Assembly: GCA_036345935.2 (NCBI GenBank)
Contig: JADWOT020000001.1
Coordinates: 248,001-312,000, forward strand
DNA length: 64,000 bases
Reading direction: 5' to 3'
Source: Taenia hydatigena
Lineage: Eukaryota; Platyhelminthes; Cestoda; Cyclophyllidea; Taeniidae
Shown: positions 39,801 to 54,100 of the stretch, piece after piece
How the letters are laid out: the number at the start of each line of letters is the position of its first letter
How positions within the stretch are numbered: the first letter of the stretch is position 1
Position numbers and translations under genes: made by a program
Notes under the pieces: model-generated
The model's input: the letters and a program-made list of their open reading frames with translations, nothing else
Database searches by the model: none
Told to the model about the DNA's origin: nothing

Positions 39801-42800
39801 CAATGTCCACTACCGGTGAGCAGTTAAATGGACTGCCACCACTTACTTACTTACTTACCAAGTCATAATTAGCATATAAGGTGCATCACGGAAAAGAACT
39901 CGCAATCGACATAAACAGTTGCGCACGTCGCGCTAGTGATTCGACCACCGATACTCACATGGATAGCTCAAGCACAATACACAAAGCCAGTATCCACGCT
40001 ACTTGAAATGGGCGAATTTGTGGACGAATGGGAGATGGCGAAACGATTGGCGAGAGGCAGTTATTCGGTCAGCACATAAACCATTCAACCCTTTAAACAA
40101 CTTAACAGCGTTTTTCGTTAACAGACAAATCTGACAGTCAAGTGGTTAGCTAAACATCCGCATCCAGTCTTTGTTGTGATTCACTACAGGCTAGTGCATT
40201 TAATGTTGGACCCATTCCTAAGTATTAGTTCAGAAAAGATGCCTTGAACCACAAATGAAATGGGCTTTCAACGTGAGCGCGACCACCGTCACATATGCGT
40301 GGTGTGCAGTCTTGACCAATCCGCAATAATCAATTGCACCAACCCAAGTCGTAAACAGGTTGGCAGACTTTAAGATCAAAATAGAAGCAGAGTATCCCCG
40401 GTCTGAAGACAACCACATTTTATTAGTGCATTAGCACTCAAATCACCAGAACTACAACACTGCTAAAAAATAGCGACCAACAAGGACACCGGCAGCCGCG
40501 TGATTGTTATTGCCACTACTGTTAGAGTTGGTGACAGCATAGTGATGCAGAGCTCTGCCTCTGATTCGGCTACTGATGAAAGCACTTTTACTCACCTTGA
40601 TGAACCTCTTGAGTATATCGACGCGTTTTGGGAGACTGGTCTCAGCGCACAACTCCGAGGGCACCCAGTAAGCCTCTTTGTTGACCAAGTCCGTGAAGGT
40701 GTCCAGATTTGCACATCCTGTCGCAAATCCGCCCCCACCTAGGCTGTCAACATTCTCGTTGTTGCTACTACAGCCACCCCCATCAGGAGCAGAGGAAGCC
40801 GAAGAAATGAGACCGAACACCTTGTCGACGAATTCGGCAGCTTCGATGGAACGGAAAATAGAGAAGTCATCCAAGGTCAGTTGGATGGCGACCTCCTCCG
40901 GCGATAGCTGTTGGTGAAACCAAGGCGTTAGTGGGTAATGGAGTTGTGGAAACGGCAATATATACGTGAGTATATGCGGCTACTTGGGTGAGAGAGACGC
41001 GACTCTCCTGGTAGATGACCTTGGCCACCTCGTCAGTGATGAGAACATCGGATACGCGGTTGGGTTTGAGGTAGTAACGCGAGTTCAATGCGATCCGGTT
41101 GGCCAAGTCGTCCGTGTTATCTGCGATTCGACTCTGTTTCATGATCGGTCCTTCGTCCACAGTGACCTTAAAAGGTTTGATTAGTCTTTAAAAAGTATTC
41201 AATTAGATGTTTAACGTACCCAAAGGGAAGGAAGGAAGGAAGGAAGGAAGGAAGGAAGGAAGGAAGGAAGGAAGGAAGGAAGGAAGGAAGGAAGGAAGGA
41301 AGGAAGGAAGGAAGGAAGGAAGGAAGGGAGAAAAGGACAAATGTGACGCGAAAAAGCCGAGTAAAGCGAGGACTCGCAGAAAATGAAAAGGATCGAGCGA
41401 CAGGGAATAGTAGAATGAAGAGGAAAAGCACTTCAGTGGCATTAAACAAAAGGACGGGCTCACAGCTAAACAGAGGACAGAGGAGAAGGGACGGCTGGAA
41501 GCAGAAAGAGGAGAGAAAGAGAGATCGGCTCAACGGACATTTTGCCATCAATGTAGAGAAAAAAAGGAACGAAAGAGAAGACAAGTGATCAACTCACTAG
41601 ACAGAGACAAAACTCCGCGGCGACATCGTCGAGATCGATGCTGAATTCCTGTGCAGCGAGACGAACGGCGGTACGTGCTGTAGTGCGCGGGTAGAGAGGT
41701 ACTAGTTTGCTCACTTGGTCCTTCGCTTCCGCGCCTAGCGAGCGCCACACACGGATCACCGACAGTCCTCCGGCCTCACCCATTCCTACCGCTGCGAAGA
41801 AGGCACCGCTACACGGAGGCACTCGACCTTGCGGCTGATCGCCTCTACTTCTGCCACTAGCCCCAGTGACAGTTAAATCTGGCTGCGAGGAGGAGCGAGT
41901 GAGTCCTGAGGAGGAAGAGGAACAAGGGGAAGTGGAGGGAGGAAGGGGTGTTTCGGCGGTAGCAGAGGGCCTGGCGGGAGGAAGAGGAGACCGCAGTTGT
42001 GGAACTCCAGGTGGGTAGCGGAGTGAAACTGCACCCCGGACAAGGTGTGACTGCACAGAAGAGACGAGGGTGCAAAATTAAAATAAGGCGAGCATTGAGA
42101 CACAAAAAAACCATTTAAGTGGTGTATTGCATCAATTATACGTTGGAACCAGTACTTTACAACTTATACGTCGGCCACACACGCTTTCAGCCATGCTTAC
42201 AACCTACCAGTCCTGCTGCACATGCCATAATGAAGATACCCTTAGATTCAGTTGCCTTAAGGGGCTTTAGTGAAAGCAAATTTGACGATGAAACTTAAGA
42301 GTTGGTTACTAAACGAACCTGTTTGCCAGGAAGACGTTGTTGTTGTTGCTGCTGTTCCATCCAAGTGTCAATAGAGGAGGAAGATATTGCAGCAGCTCGG
42401 GAAGAAGAATTGATGAGGCTCCTAATGAAAGAGATACAACCAGGACGAATTCATCCACAGGCGACGACACAAACTTTACTATGGGATACAAGACTAGCTA
42501 AACCCAAAGTACATCAAATACTTCCTCTAGGTCACTTTAAGGTCATTAAAATTAAGTTATTTAAATGATCCCACCTAATTAATCCAGCATTGGGGCCAAA
42601 CGCGCCTATTATCAGCATTAGCGAAATAGTCAATCCGCCTATCCAGCCCAAGTACATACGGCACACAAACACATATCAAAAAAGCAAGTTGAAGAAGTTC
42701 ACGATTCGTCAGCAAGCCTTCGTTTGGCTTACAGTTGATTGGTTGAGGGCATTCCTACTTTTGCACACACACACACACACACAAACACATTCGGTTTGTA

Positions 42801-45117
42801 AGTGTTCGAAAGGTATGAATTCGACGACAAGAGAGAAGAGAAAACACAACTGAAGTGAAAGATCAAGGAAAGAACGAAACTTACAGAGCCTCCTGAATTG
42901 AGGCCACCTCGAACGCAGTGATCTGTTTACCCCTGGTGGAGATGACAGTGGCGCGATTTTTTGAGGTCAGTCGGGAGTTCAGTTCACCCACCTTTGACAT
43001 GAGCTCGTAGAACTCTGCACGGAGGAGAGGAGGGGGAAGCCTTAGTGCTCAGTTCGATGTGATACAGCATAATGGATTGGTTAGTTGAAGGTGACCAAGA
43101 GACAGAGCGCAGAGGGAAGTTCCGACCAGATATGCGAGAGGGTATTTAAAGCACAGAGCGCATATGGCACGCTCAAAAAGGAATATTATATTTTAGCCAT
43201 AGGTTGCAACATAACAATACTTATTTCCAGAAAGAAAGAATACTGCAAGGAGAAAACGAAGTTGAGCCCAGTTTTTACACCGAATGACAGTGTAAAAAAC
43301 GCATTCAAGTCAATGTAAATACTGGTTTTCATCTCGGGCGTGAACCACTCCAGCTCATTCGAAACACCGTTTATCCAAGTGGTGCCGTGCAACAGCATGG
43401 AAAAGCACGTGATGATGTACGAAGTGTCTTTTGAACGGTGTAAAACTCGGACCTGCGGATAAACACTTGCACTCAGCGAAGGGTTCAAGTACAGAGCTGC
43501 ATAACAATCGGTCGCTTGGCCACTCAGCAATAAAATGTTCAAATAGAGTAAACATTTCAAAAATCAGCGCACGTCTGTATGTCACAGCCTCTTTGCCACC
43601 GTGGTGGTGCATAGCCCATCGTCACAGTATATAGTCCTGTGAATACTCAGACATGGAATGCGAAAACACAAAAAAGAACCTTTTAAGGAAAGGGCATGTA
43701 GCTAATATATGCAGAGCACTGTGTGCTATTTGCGAGAACTCAAAAGCACCAGATGACTCGAACAGTCGGCTCACAAAACTCTCTGACCCAAGTTTCATGG
43801 TGTTGCCATCGCTCTTTTTCAATCATAACAAGGAGGTTGCAAGTTTCGTAGAAGCAATGAATGCTTGCGGCCCCAAGTTCAGTCAGTGTGTCACGTATAT
43901 GTGACACCGGACGGGAATGCATTTTCGAGGATTGTTAACGAAAACTTCATTCGGTCAAAAGTTTCCTAGAATACTTCCATTTGAAGTGCTGCCACAATTA
44001 GTCAAGATATGAAAAGCCTTCCAACGGTTTCAATGTCCCCCACAGCTATTCTAGCACATTCAGCCAAGAAAACCAACAGTTCAATGCCAATCCATAGGAA
44101 CAAGCCAACAAGTATCAAGGACTACAGACCGCACTGAAGTGCGCCATCCACAAATGCCAAAGGCTACATGCAATGCAACGATGTCGGGCTGACCTAATCA
44201 ATTGGATTCACGCTCCTCCAGGGTGTTCCGAAAACAGTGAGAACACCCTCTCCACACAGTTCCCAGTCGTCTCACAAACAACAAGGACCTCAAACCCCAT
44301 TAAAACCACTCAAGGCTCCGCACTCAGAACTATGCACCAACAAACCACAAATCTTTTGCCCTCGTAAGATGTCCAATCGACCGACACCTCGGACATGCTC
44401 CACTCCCAAAACCTTAAGGTCTCCGCCCACTCTACTAGAGCAAAGCGACACAATCTAATACCTTCAGAGGGGTTTAGAGGCATCACTCGATCAACGAGTT
44501 CGTGCAACACCCCGTTTGACAATGTTCGCAACAACTTGTTTCAACTTGTGCAGACCCTCGAAATCCACCCAATCGCTTGTGTGTATGCGTTTGCCAATTG
44601 AGGATAGGAACGTCCTCTGTTCTGCTTTCCTTGGTGTGATTCCAAACACCACTACCATTCTTCCCGGTGCAGCATTGCGAGGGTATGACTTACGCTAGTG
44701 GAAAGTGACGCTCAGAAATGGCTCAAACAATAGACCTGATTGTTGCGATTACTTGCTCAAAGCTAGGTTGGTGCAGTATTTTGATGACAATGGTAAGTGA
44801 CGTGCCAGTTGAGTGTCAGGACCAACTTTCGGCTATAGGGCTTGACACGAGTGATGGGGAAACAATCGGTTTACACCCACATGCCAGCCAATGGAATTGG
44901 GAAAAGGCGCAAAGACTATCCAACTGTCAACTTGTTGCCCGCCTCGTTTTGCAAATACCCACCATGCACTTTAGATTGCCAGCTGAGATGACGTGACAAA
45001 CGCCCCTTCGATTCCAACGTCCAACCACCACTACATCGTTGGCTACCTCTAACCGTTCCACTTTCTACATGCCCCACACATCCCAGCCACCCACCACTTC
45101 ATTTCCAGGCGGCAATG

Positions 45118-45171
<54 letters not shown>

Positions 45172-48100
45172 TGGACAGCAGACCCGACTGTTCATTCCAT
45201 GACGACCCAAAAAATACGCCTGAGATCAGCCTACCCGACACGACTCAAGTGGGAGCTGCGCAAGAACAACCCGATGTTTCCTTTCCTCTCTCTCAGAAAC
45301 GGCGCTAAGATGGAGGGAGGGGAGGAAGAGAGGTGCACATTGTTTCATGGTTCGTATTTCCCTGAAAATGTTGCTCTAAATAGTTTTGATTGTCACCTCT
45401 TCTGCGCAATCGCATTTAACAGTTGCATGGTTGTACGCTGTGTGGAATAGCTAGTCGGAAAATGCGGCAAAACACGTAGGACTTTAGAGCCAGAAATGCA
45501 TCGCAAGAATGAAGAGTCAGAGTGGAGCAATTCTAGTACTACCACCACAAGTATACTATGAGGACATAATTGCGCATGCGCCAGCATTTTGCGACTTAGT
45601 CAGCACAGCTTGCAACCTTGTACAAGATGCGGAAAGCTGAGTCATCTTCGCGAAAGACCGCAACCACAAAAAGGAACGACGTACAATGCGACAAAACACA
45701 GAAGGCACCACCCAACAACAGCAACAACTATCGCAGATCCTTGGACTGGTTAAATCAGTTCGGGTTATGAAGTGGCAGTGGACAGGTGGTATCGCAAATC
45801 AAAACCGGAAAACAAATTCCAAGTGGAGTCAGCACCAAAATGAACAATTAAAATTTTGATGCCTCGCGCCCTAAAACTTTTACCAGAGGTTCCCCTAAGC
45901 CCAGCATCATAAACAAGTGGCATCCGTCGTCATAAACTGGCCATTCCCTTAATGACAACTGGTGGGATCAAATGGAGTGGCTGATTTCAAAATGCAAGTG
46001 GGAATTTCTTGATCAGTGGAAAACAACCGCGTATTCGGATCTCCGAGCAGTAATTGAGTTAGCTAGTTCAGTAGATCGAGTGTTGGTGTTATGCATGATG
46101 GAAAACCGCCTTAGAGTTGGCATTCAAATGGCAGTGAATGTGTCAAATCTGTGTCCGAAGGGCGAAAATCGCGACAGAAGGGAGTTGGGAAAGGAATAAA
46201 GGATCGTTTTGCAAGTCAAATTAAAGCGGGTGAGGGGTGTATGCTAGACCTAGCTACAAGAGATCAATCGGAGCATAAAGTAGCTCAGTTTCGTGGGTAA
46301 ATGGATAAATGAATGACTTAAGGTTAACGTGTGGTCCACGAAAATCAAAACAATTTTCTGAAAACAAACTAATCTTGCTAGAATCTTGTGGTCAAGAAAA
46401 GAAACCGTGAAAGTTTTAAAAAAGAAATAAGTCAAAGTCAAGCTTACCAAAGAAAGTAAACGAGGACAGAAAAACGGAAAAGAATGCAGAGGTAAACTCA
46501 CGAGAGGGGTTAAATATGACCGAGAACGCGAGTGTCCGAGTTGCAGCGGTTCCAGGCGGTTGTCGATTGGAGCTGAGTACGAGAGATGCGAACAAAGATG
46601 CCAACTGGGCCAGGGAGAGTCCCTCTACACTCGTCTGCTGCAGCGCCAGTAACTGATCGCCTCGTCGCAGAGCCGGCCGAACCTCGTAGCCATCTCCACT
46701 TCCTCCGTCGGTACCTCCACCGACTTCCTCCGCTTGATTTACAAAGATGCCAAACTCACCCTGCCCACCGACCAACACACAGGGCAGCACGATGTGACAG
46801 GTTGCAGAGGGGGCCACTACCAGGGTTAAGGTCACCGAGAGAGTACGAGGACGCGCACGAGTGGAGCAGGCGAGGTGAAGGAGGCGCCGGTTGCCACTGT
46901 CGCGTTGGAGGAGGTCGCTGAAGGTCTCCAGGAAGTGTAGCATCGCAGGGCGATCGTAAAAATCAGCAGGGTGATTATGTACCCACAACACCACGTAACG
47001 TTGAATGCGCGAGCGCAAAATGCGATCCGCTGGCGACGCCTCCTCCCACCACGTTAGCAGACGACGCACTAGCAGTGCAGGTGTTGGTAGAAAGGTACGG
47101 TAGGTAAGGAGAAGGTCCTCCGGATAGCTCGGGTCGCTTGATTCCGGTGATTTCAAGTGGTCAATGAGCTTCTCTGGTGTGCCCTGATTGAAGAGTACCA
47201 AGCAGTAAAGCCTTATCTCTCACCTGTACGTTTACTTGAGATCCTGGCGATAAACACATTAACCAAAAATTAGGCACATCCCAGAACGAATTGATAAATG
47301 ATGCGAAAGTCATACGAGCTTCTGTATCTCTTAGAATTAGAATTATCAAAGCTTGCAAAAAAACAAACACATTAAGAAGTCTACATAAATATTGAGGTAG
47401 AGTGAAAATGGATTTGCTGGTCTGATAATTCCTCGCTGAGTTCAAAGATGGCGATAAGGAGTAGATAATGCAAGCATCTTGCCTTAATGACGACACGTGA
47501 GACGAGCGCGGAGGAGGAGGAAGAGGGTGCAAGAGGTGCGGCGTCAGCATCGGCAGAGGTGGGAGCGGTGCCCTTGCGAATGTCCTCGTATACGAGGACC
47601 ACTCGACCCCCATCCTCCTCAACCTCCGGCACCTCAGCGTCAGCAGCCTGTGCCATGATGCGGAAGTAGTCGGCCTGGGCGACGCATACGAATTGGCAGT
47701 CCTCTGTCACTGTGTGCATTTGCCCTCGGTGGCGTTGCACCACCAGTGCGCTTCCACTCATAGCTCCGTCTGCACTCGGTGGCGGTGGAAGGCGGACTCC
47801 GAAGGCATCACCACTGGTCAGTTCGCGAATCGTTCCGTCTGGATCCACAACCTGTATAAGGTCAATGTTATGGAAGAGAGGACTTGATTTCAGAAGGATC
47901 AGGTTCCGCAAAAGCCCAGGCATTTAAGAAGTGGCATTGAGCTTAAAGGTGGTTCTCAATACATAGAGTTTTCGACAAAAAGAGTTTACTTCAAAGAAGT
48001 CGGTCCCTAAACGAATCCATTAGCATACCGTGCTGAATGGCTTCAGTAGAAATGAATATGATGAAGGATCGATGATCTAAGGACTCGATACCACAATTAC

Positions 48101-51100
48101 TGTCACCTACAGGTTACTTTCAATGGAGATTTCCCTTGATTACGGTCCCTAAAGCAGTGGATTGGGGAAAAAAATACTTTGAAGTGAGCATGAGAACTAC
48201 CTTGTGACTAAACTGAGTTCAAAAAGGTCTTTTCAACACCATCACAGAAGCTCCAACCTTAAAATCTCGGAAAAAAAGCATTCATGCAACAGCCCCTAGT
48301 GAAGGTTACAAGAGGGCCCCAATCAACAACTCAGAGTTAAGGATTGACTGTGCCCCTATTGAAGGAGCAAAGGGACTCACCTCCACAGTGCCGTTGAGGA
48401 TGACAGACCAGGTATCGAGGATCTCACCATCGGAGAGGACCACCTGACCGGGCTCACGCACCACAGCAACCAGCATGAGGCGACAGAGCGCAGTCCGCGT
48501 GCCTTCCGAGAGGTTGGAGAAGGCCTGTCAGAAGGAGGGAAGTGAGGTGAATAAGGTAAACTGTACACTTCCTTCTAACACCCCATTCAACCTTGCTTTG
48601 GAGAACACCAAAAGCTTCATTACAGATAGAAGTACGGCACTCAGAGACTGCTAAAATTTTACCACACCCGGTCCCAGCATTACTGCATTCTGATATTTAG
48701 AGCCTCACAAAGCACTCAATTCCAAGGTGCATCAGCAACAAGGTGTTCTGACAGTTCAATGCTCCAGTTCATCAACATTTCAAAGAAATACAATTTTAAA
48801 TGTTTTGTCTCCCACCCGTTCTGAGCCCTAATGGGTATTCTGGGGACACATTAGTTGATGGGGAAATTTTCAGAAGCAAATGGGAAGTGATTATGCAATG
48901 GGTTGTTTCATTGGAAAAAAAAATTTAATCCAAAGCGAATGAACAGACACATTTATTTGATGAAAAGATTGGGAAACCAATGTGACTTTCATTTAAACGT
49001 ATGGTTTCACATACCGGCAACTTCTGAACGTTTTCCACAAGTACTTCAACATCCGCAGCTGTTCTCAGACGTGGCTCCTTCAGCAGAGCGTCCCAGAAAC
49101 TGTCACGAAGGGACTAAATTAAGAATGTCGATGGGAGGTAGAGTTAACGATGACACCTTTTGAATGAAGCAATTTTTACTAAACGCCTACGCACCTCATG
49201 ACTGCTGCTTCCCGAGTCAAATTCGTCATCCTCATCCTCCTCTTCCTCGTCATCATCTTCCTCGTTATCAACATCACTACCCCCACCGTCGTCATCCTCC
49301 GCACCATCACCGCCACCACCTTCGAGATCAGAGTCAGAGTCTACGCCGACAGCGCAATGGAGGCTGGGGCTGCTGCTGTTCGACGCCGTTGTCATGGTGC
49401 GTGCAATTGCCGAGTCGCTCTCTGACAGCGAGGACTGCCGCTCTGGAATCTGCTGTTGTTTGCGTGGCAATCTCTTCGCTCCCGGTGCTTCGCCAATGGG
49501 GGCCTGTGGAAAATTAAACATTAAAAGGTAAAATATCTGAACTTTGACATGTTCCACAACTAATCTTAGTTGTAGCAATATTGTCCGTTAAGAAACCTAG
49601 AGACGATGAACTAAAAGTCATGCATGAAAAAAATTGACATCAGATAGATATATTCAATGGGTGACCGAGTGTGTGACAAGTAGTAGAGTGGTGTTAAAAC
49701 TGCACCTCTACTTTGTTTCGAAGTGTTTGCGGTGCTGCAATGCTTCTATTGTTCTTATTGTTGGCCTTAGCGATTAAAGGGGGATAAAGAGGGAAATGAC
49801 GAAGCGGAGAAGGATTTTCACTGCTAAACAGCCACGTCAGGCAAAATACATTTCAAGTCCATGAGAGTGAAATCATTTGTGAGAATAACTATGGCAGCAA
49901 CTGCTCCTGCTAATGGTGTGACAGTAAAAAAACCTACCAGCAATAAAAAGTGGGATGCATTGATTATAGCTAAAAGAGGTAGCAATTATTTCAGTGACAG
50001 TTGTAGTGCAGTTAGGTACAACGCAGCAGCAGGTTTCGACGACTACAGTGGCTACTTCGATGCCTGTGCTGCGCATATCAGTATCGATTTGAAAATGATG
50101 TTGCCAATGATTCGAAAGCACCCAAATCAGTTCATGATCCTAGATACCACTTGGTGAGCCACCCACTTATATCCTACGATCTAGGACCTGTTTGTGGGTG
50201 AGTAGAATAGGCATTTGTAAAATTGGTATTTACAGTACCCGAGGCATCCACTTCGATACTTCCAGTTGCGCTAGTGTACACATGCTGGTGAAATTAGTCA
50301 GCGCCTCAACAAACGCAATAACACCTTAGTTTACATCCCTACCAACTAATGATGCCTTCATCCAGGCAAAAGGTGTTATGACAATGGTGGTGTCTCCCGT
50401 ATTCACGGCAACAGCAGTTGTATTTTTAGTAGCTATAAGCCACTCCAAACCAATTGAATTGAAAATTGCGCCATCCCGTCGCATCGACTGTGCCACCAAG
50501 AGATTGACGAAACTGCGCTTCCTTCCTCGTCCTCTTTCCACGTCACCTTAGCCTCCACATTAATAGTTGACAGTGGCAGCGGTGTTCGAGTCACTTTCTT
50601 CCCACCCATCCACTTATCCTCCCGTATCTCAGTCACATCGCCAACCCAATCCAGAATTTGAGACCCTCAGCATGAACGTGCAGCATTTGCTCACATCTCG
50701 TGCAGAATCCGACCTCTTTTACATCATGGATGACAGAAGGTAGCAAAGCTGACCCACAAGATGCCAACATTCAATTTCTGGATTCGCATGACCTTTGCGT
50801 TCGAAAGCTTTTGGTCATGGTAGCAGACTCCACGTCGCCTAAGATGGGCATTGTTGATAAAGATAGCCTAGCACATGGATGAATGCGATGTGAGGTGGTG
50901 AAGGTGATGACTATAGAAGTTGTTCAGCTGTGGCATTGATAGTCACCTCAACAAAAGCATTTAACGTCATAGGGGTATGAAGGGACTGAGAGCAAGAACC
51001 AGGGCCAGAGCCATAGTGCGAGCGAGGGGTGAATAAGACCCACCAGAAAGCCCTTGCTTGCTGCAGGTTGGAGCTGGGCCCGTTGCGAGGCTGCAGCTGG

Positions 51101-54100
51101 TGGCGGCGGATCCCGTTCCATGTAGGCGATCTGCCAAACGACAATGGTCTCAGTCAAGGCGACAGTCACAACCAAAAACCACAATTGAAATGAAATGATA
51201 TAGACAACACTAGACTAAGCCATCAACCATTATTTAGGAGTGGCGGTAACGAAGATGACTTTGAATGCACCGCCTTGGCGCCAGTGAAATGAATGTGCTG
51301 CACTGGCAGCATCCAACGAAAATACGTGACAGTAATTAATGACCAAGTGGTCGAGTCGCTCTTTGTGTGCGTTTTTTTCTGGGTCAACTTCTCCTCGTCC
51401 TTGCTTCACAGTCATCGTCCCCTGCCCCTAACCTCCACTCTCAGTCACGTAGACGTGACGTTGATAACAAGTAGCGGTAATGGAAGGCAAGTATGGTCAT
51501 TTGACATGAATTGACAGCACCCCTCCATGTCATGGCACTGTCCTTCCATAAACAAGGGAAGAAAATAGTGCTCAACAGATGACACAAGTGTGTGTACCTC
51601 TTAGAGAAAGAGACCGCGAAGAAGTTGAAGTAATGATTTGGATTTATTCGTTCACTCACATCAGTGAAATCTGCAACCCGCACAATATCGACCAAATTAG
51701 GACGCCAACTCGTGTTTACCTTTATCTCAATAGCGGTGCATCGCCTCGTGCCATCTTTGACCATATGCTTAAAAAGGAAGGACGTCTATCCGGTATTAGG
51801 ATTGTGAAACAAGTTCTCAACTAATGCAAACATCTAGCTCTAGATCGTAAATCCTACCACCTCTTCCTCATTCTCTTATGTCCTACACGATTCAAGAGTG
51901 AAGGATCAATGACACTCGTCTGATTTAAGCCTTTTGAAGTAAGTTCTGGAAAATCATTGAAAGATCTTTCAACAAGCATGAACACAGTAACTGCGACAGG
52001 GACGGAGGCTACCTGAAAAACACCTGCAGATAGGGAATGAAACTGAGGTACTAAATTCAGCTGTCGTAAATTGGCATTATTTTTTGAAAATTCAACAGAA
52101 CTCTGAAATGGCAAATCAGGGTATCGAGAGACAAGATGGTTCAGCTATACAGACAAATCTTACTAATGTCAAAAACAAAAAACTACCTTGCATGGGTTGG
52201 CTATACGATGGGAGATAATTGTGCGGACGAACAAATTGACTCAAAATTCCCTCCCCCAAAATGTTTTCATTTGACGACATTCTCAAATAAGGGTGAAAAT
52301 AGATTTCAAAAGTCGTCAAAAGGTTGGGCAGAAATGGATAAAGGCACAAAAAGCATTATAGGAGGGCGATTGTTAATCGTCCACTTTGCTAACGTACCTC
52401 AATGAGATCGGAGTCCTCTAACACGAAACAGTCCTGCTGGCGCACCTGACTGTCATTTGGTCGAGTACCAAAACTGAAACGAGAATAGAGAGAAGGACCG
52501 ATAGGGGAGTTTAACCGGCAAATTAAGTACCAACTTTTGTTTTCCTACCTTCTTTCCTAAGGTGAAATCAAAACTAATTTAACTATCTTGGGGCGTACCT
52601 GAACGGTCTGTTGACTCACAAACAGAAAAATAGCAAAGCATTGAGAGCAAAACGACAAATCGGTTAAAACGTTGTCCATTCGCACATCACAAAGATGTAT
52701 GTTATCAACACCATTTCAAAAACGTGTTATTACTAAAACATAGCCTTTTGATCCATTATCTGGTGCGTCTAAGACTTGTCTCAGAGGATCTCCATGGTCA
52801 GGCACGAACCCTACTATCCTCTTAATGACATCAAAATTTGTACTATCGGAATGACCCATTCAAATGTGACCGTTTCTCAATAATCACGAACAATAAGTCA
52901 ACAATGTAGGTAATCGAAAAGGCAATGTAATTCGATGAGGTAGCTTGGGCTATTTGATAGATTCCATTCTAGTAGATTTAAACCTGGAAGTAGCCTGAAC
53001 GTAATACATTGATAATTTAACTCTCGGTCTTGGTAAGGGAGCCACCTAGTTGCTCTGCCTTTGGACCTCCACCAAGTGGTCTGGCCTTTGGACCATGCCA
53101 GTAGTCCCAAGACCTGTAGGTCAATACATATCATTTCCACCTCGGAGCGCTACATCAGTCACAGCGAAAAGCGAACTCTATCTTAAAGGACATCTGCCCT
53201 GATTTCTACTGCTAAATGATAAACCTTAACGGGGCGGAAGATGTGCGGATGCAGCAAATAGGAGAATCAGTGACAACTCCTGCAAGTACCCCAGTTAGGT
53301 GGTCTGCAGGGCACTATCCGTGACCATGAACCACCCAGAAAAGTTTAGTTACGGAACTGCTCACTGTACCTTGGTTGGATAGAACGCAGACAGATATACC
53401 TAGGCAGTTCAGAAGTGAAAAGAATGTGGCAAAAATCTACCTCCGTGAAACAAGTGAGAAATTCCCTCTGTTACTTGACTTGGCTTTAGGCACTTGCTCC
53501 TGCGACTAGCGACGGACACGTTTGATGGTGAGCACATTTCTCCGTCTCCCACAATACAGTTTCCATACAGAACGAAACTCCAGATCCTATGGAATAGCCA
53601 AGAGGGATCAGTGAAGCTGTAGTCAAGTATCATCTCTGTTGCATGAAAATTTGATGACTGGCGCTCACTCTTTTGTGATATCTGACGCAGAGGGTTGACC
53701 AAGAGGAGCGTCGTAGACGACGCTCAAAAGGAGAGAGGAGCTTTGTAATGCGTTTGTTGTTTGTTTAACTCTCGGCTTTGGTAAAGGAGTCACTCAGACG
53801 CTCTACTATTGTACCTTCGCAGGGCAAACTGGTCTCCAGGCCATTCCAATAGCCCCAAGCCCTTCTACACTCCGAGAATATATGTTCTGCCGGGGCATTC
53901 TCTTCATAACTGCCTAGTTAGCAGTTATGAAAACTACTTAACTAATTACACTGATTGGATGTCTATTGTGAATGATGGTAAAGAAGCAGGTTCACCGAGT
54001 ACCACTATGAAAAACTTTGGGATTATGGACGGATAAACCCTCTAATAAATTGGGAAGGGATTAACAGATTGGCAAACAACGCAGACAAGTAAGATTTAAG

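Noticed and set aside
41168..41584. 138-codon Phe/Leu/Pro/Ser frame with FLPS repeats
   Set aside because: It is the translation of the TTCC microsatellite and its flanks inside an intron.
44718..44996. 92-codon frame shared exactly by the two 1.45-kb repeats, possible transposase
   Set aside because: No catalytic motif or family resemblance is visible, and other frames in the repeat are equally preserved because the copies are recent.
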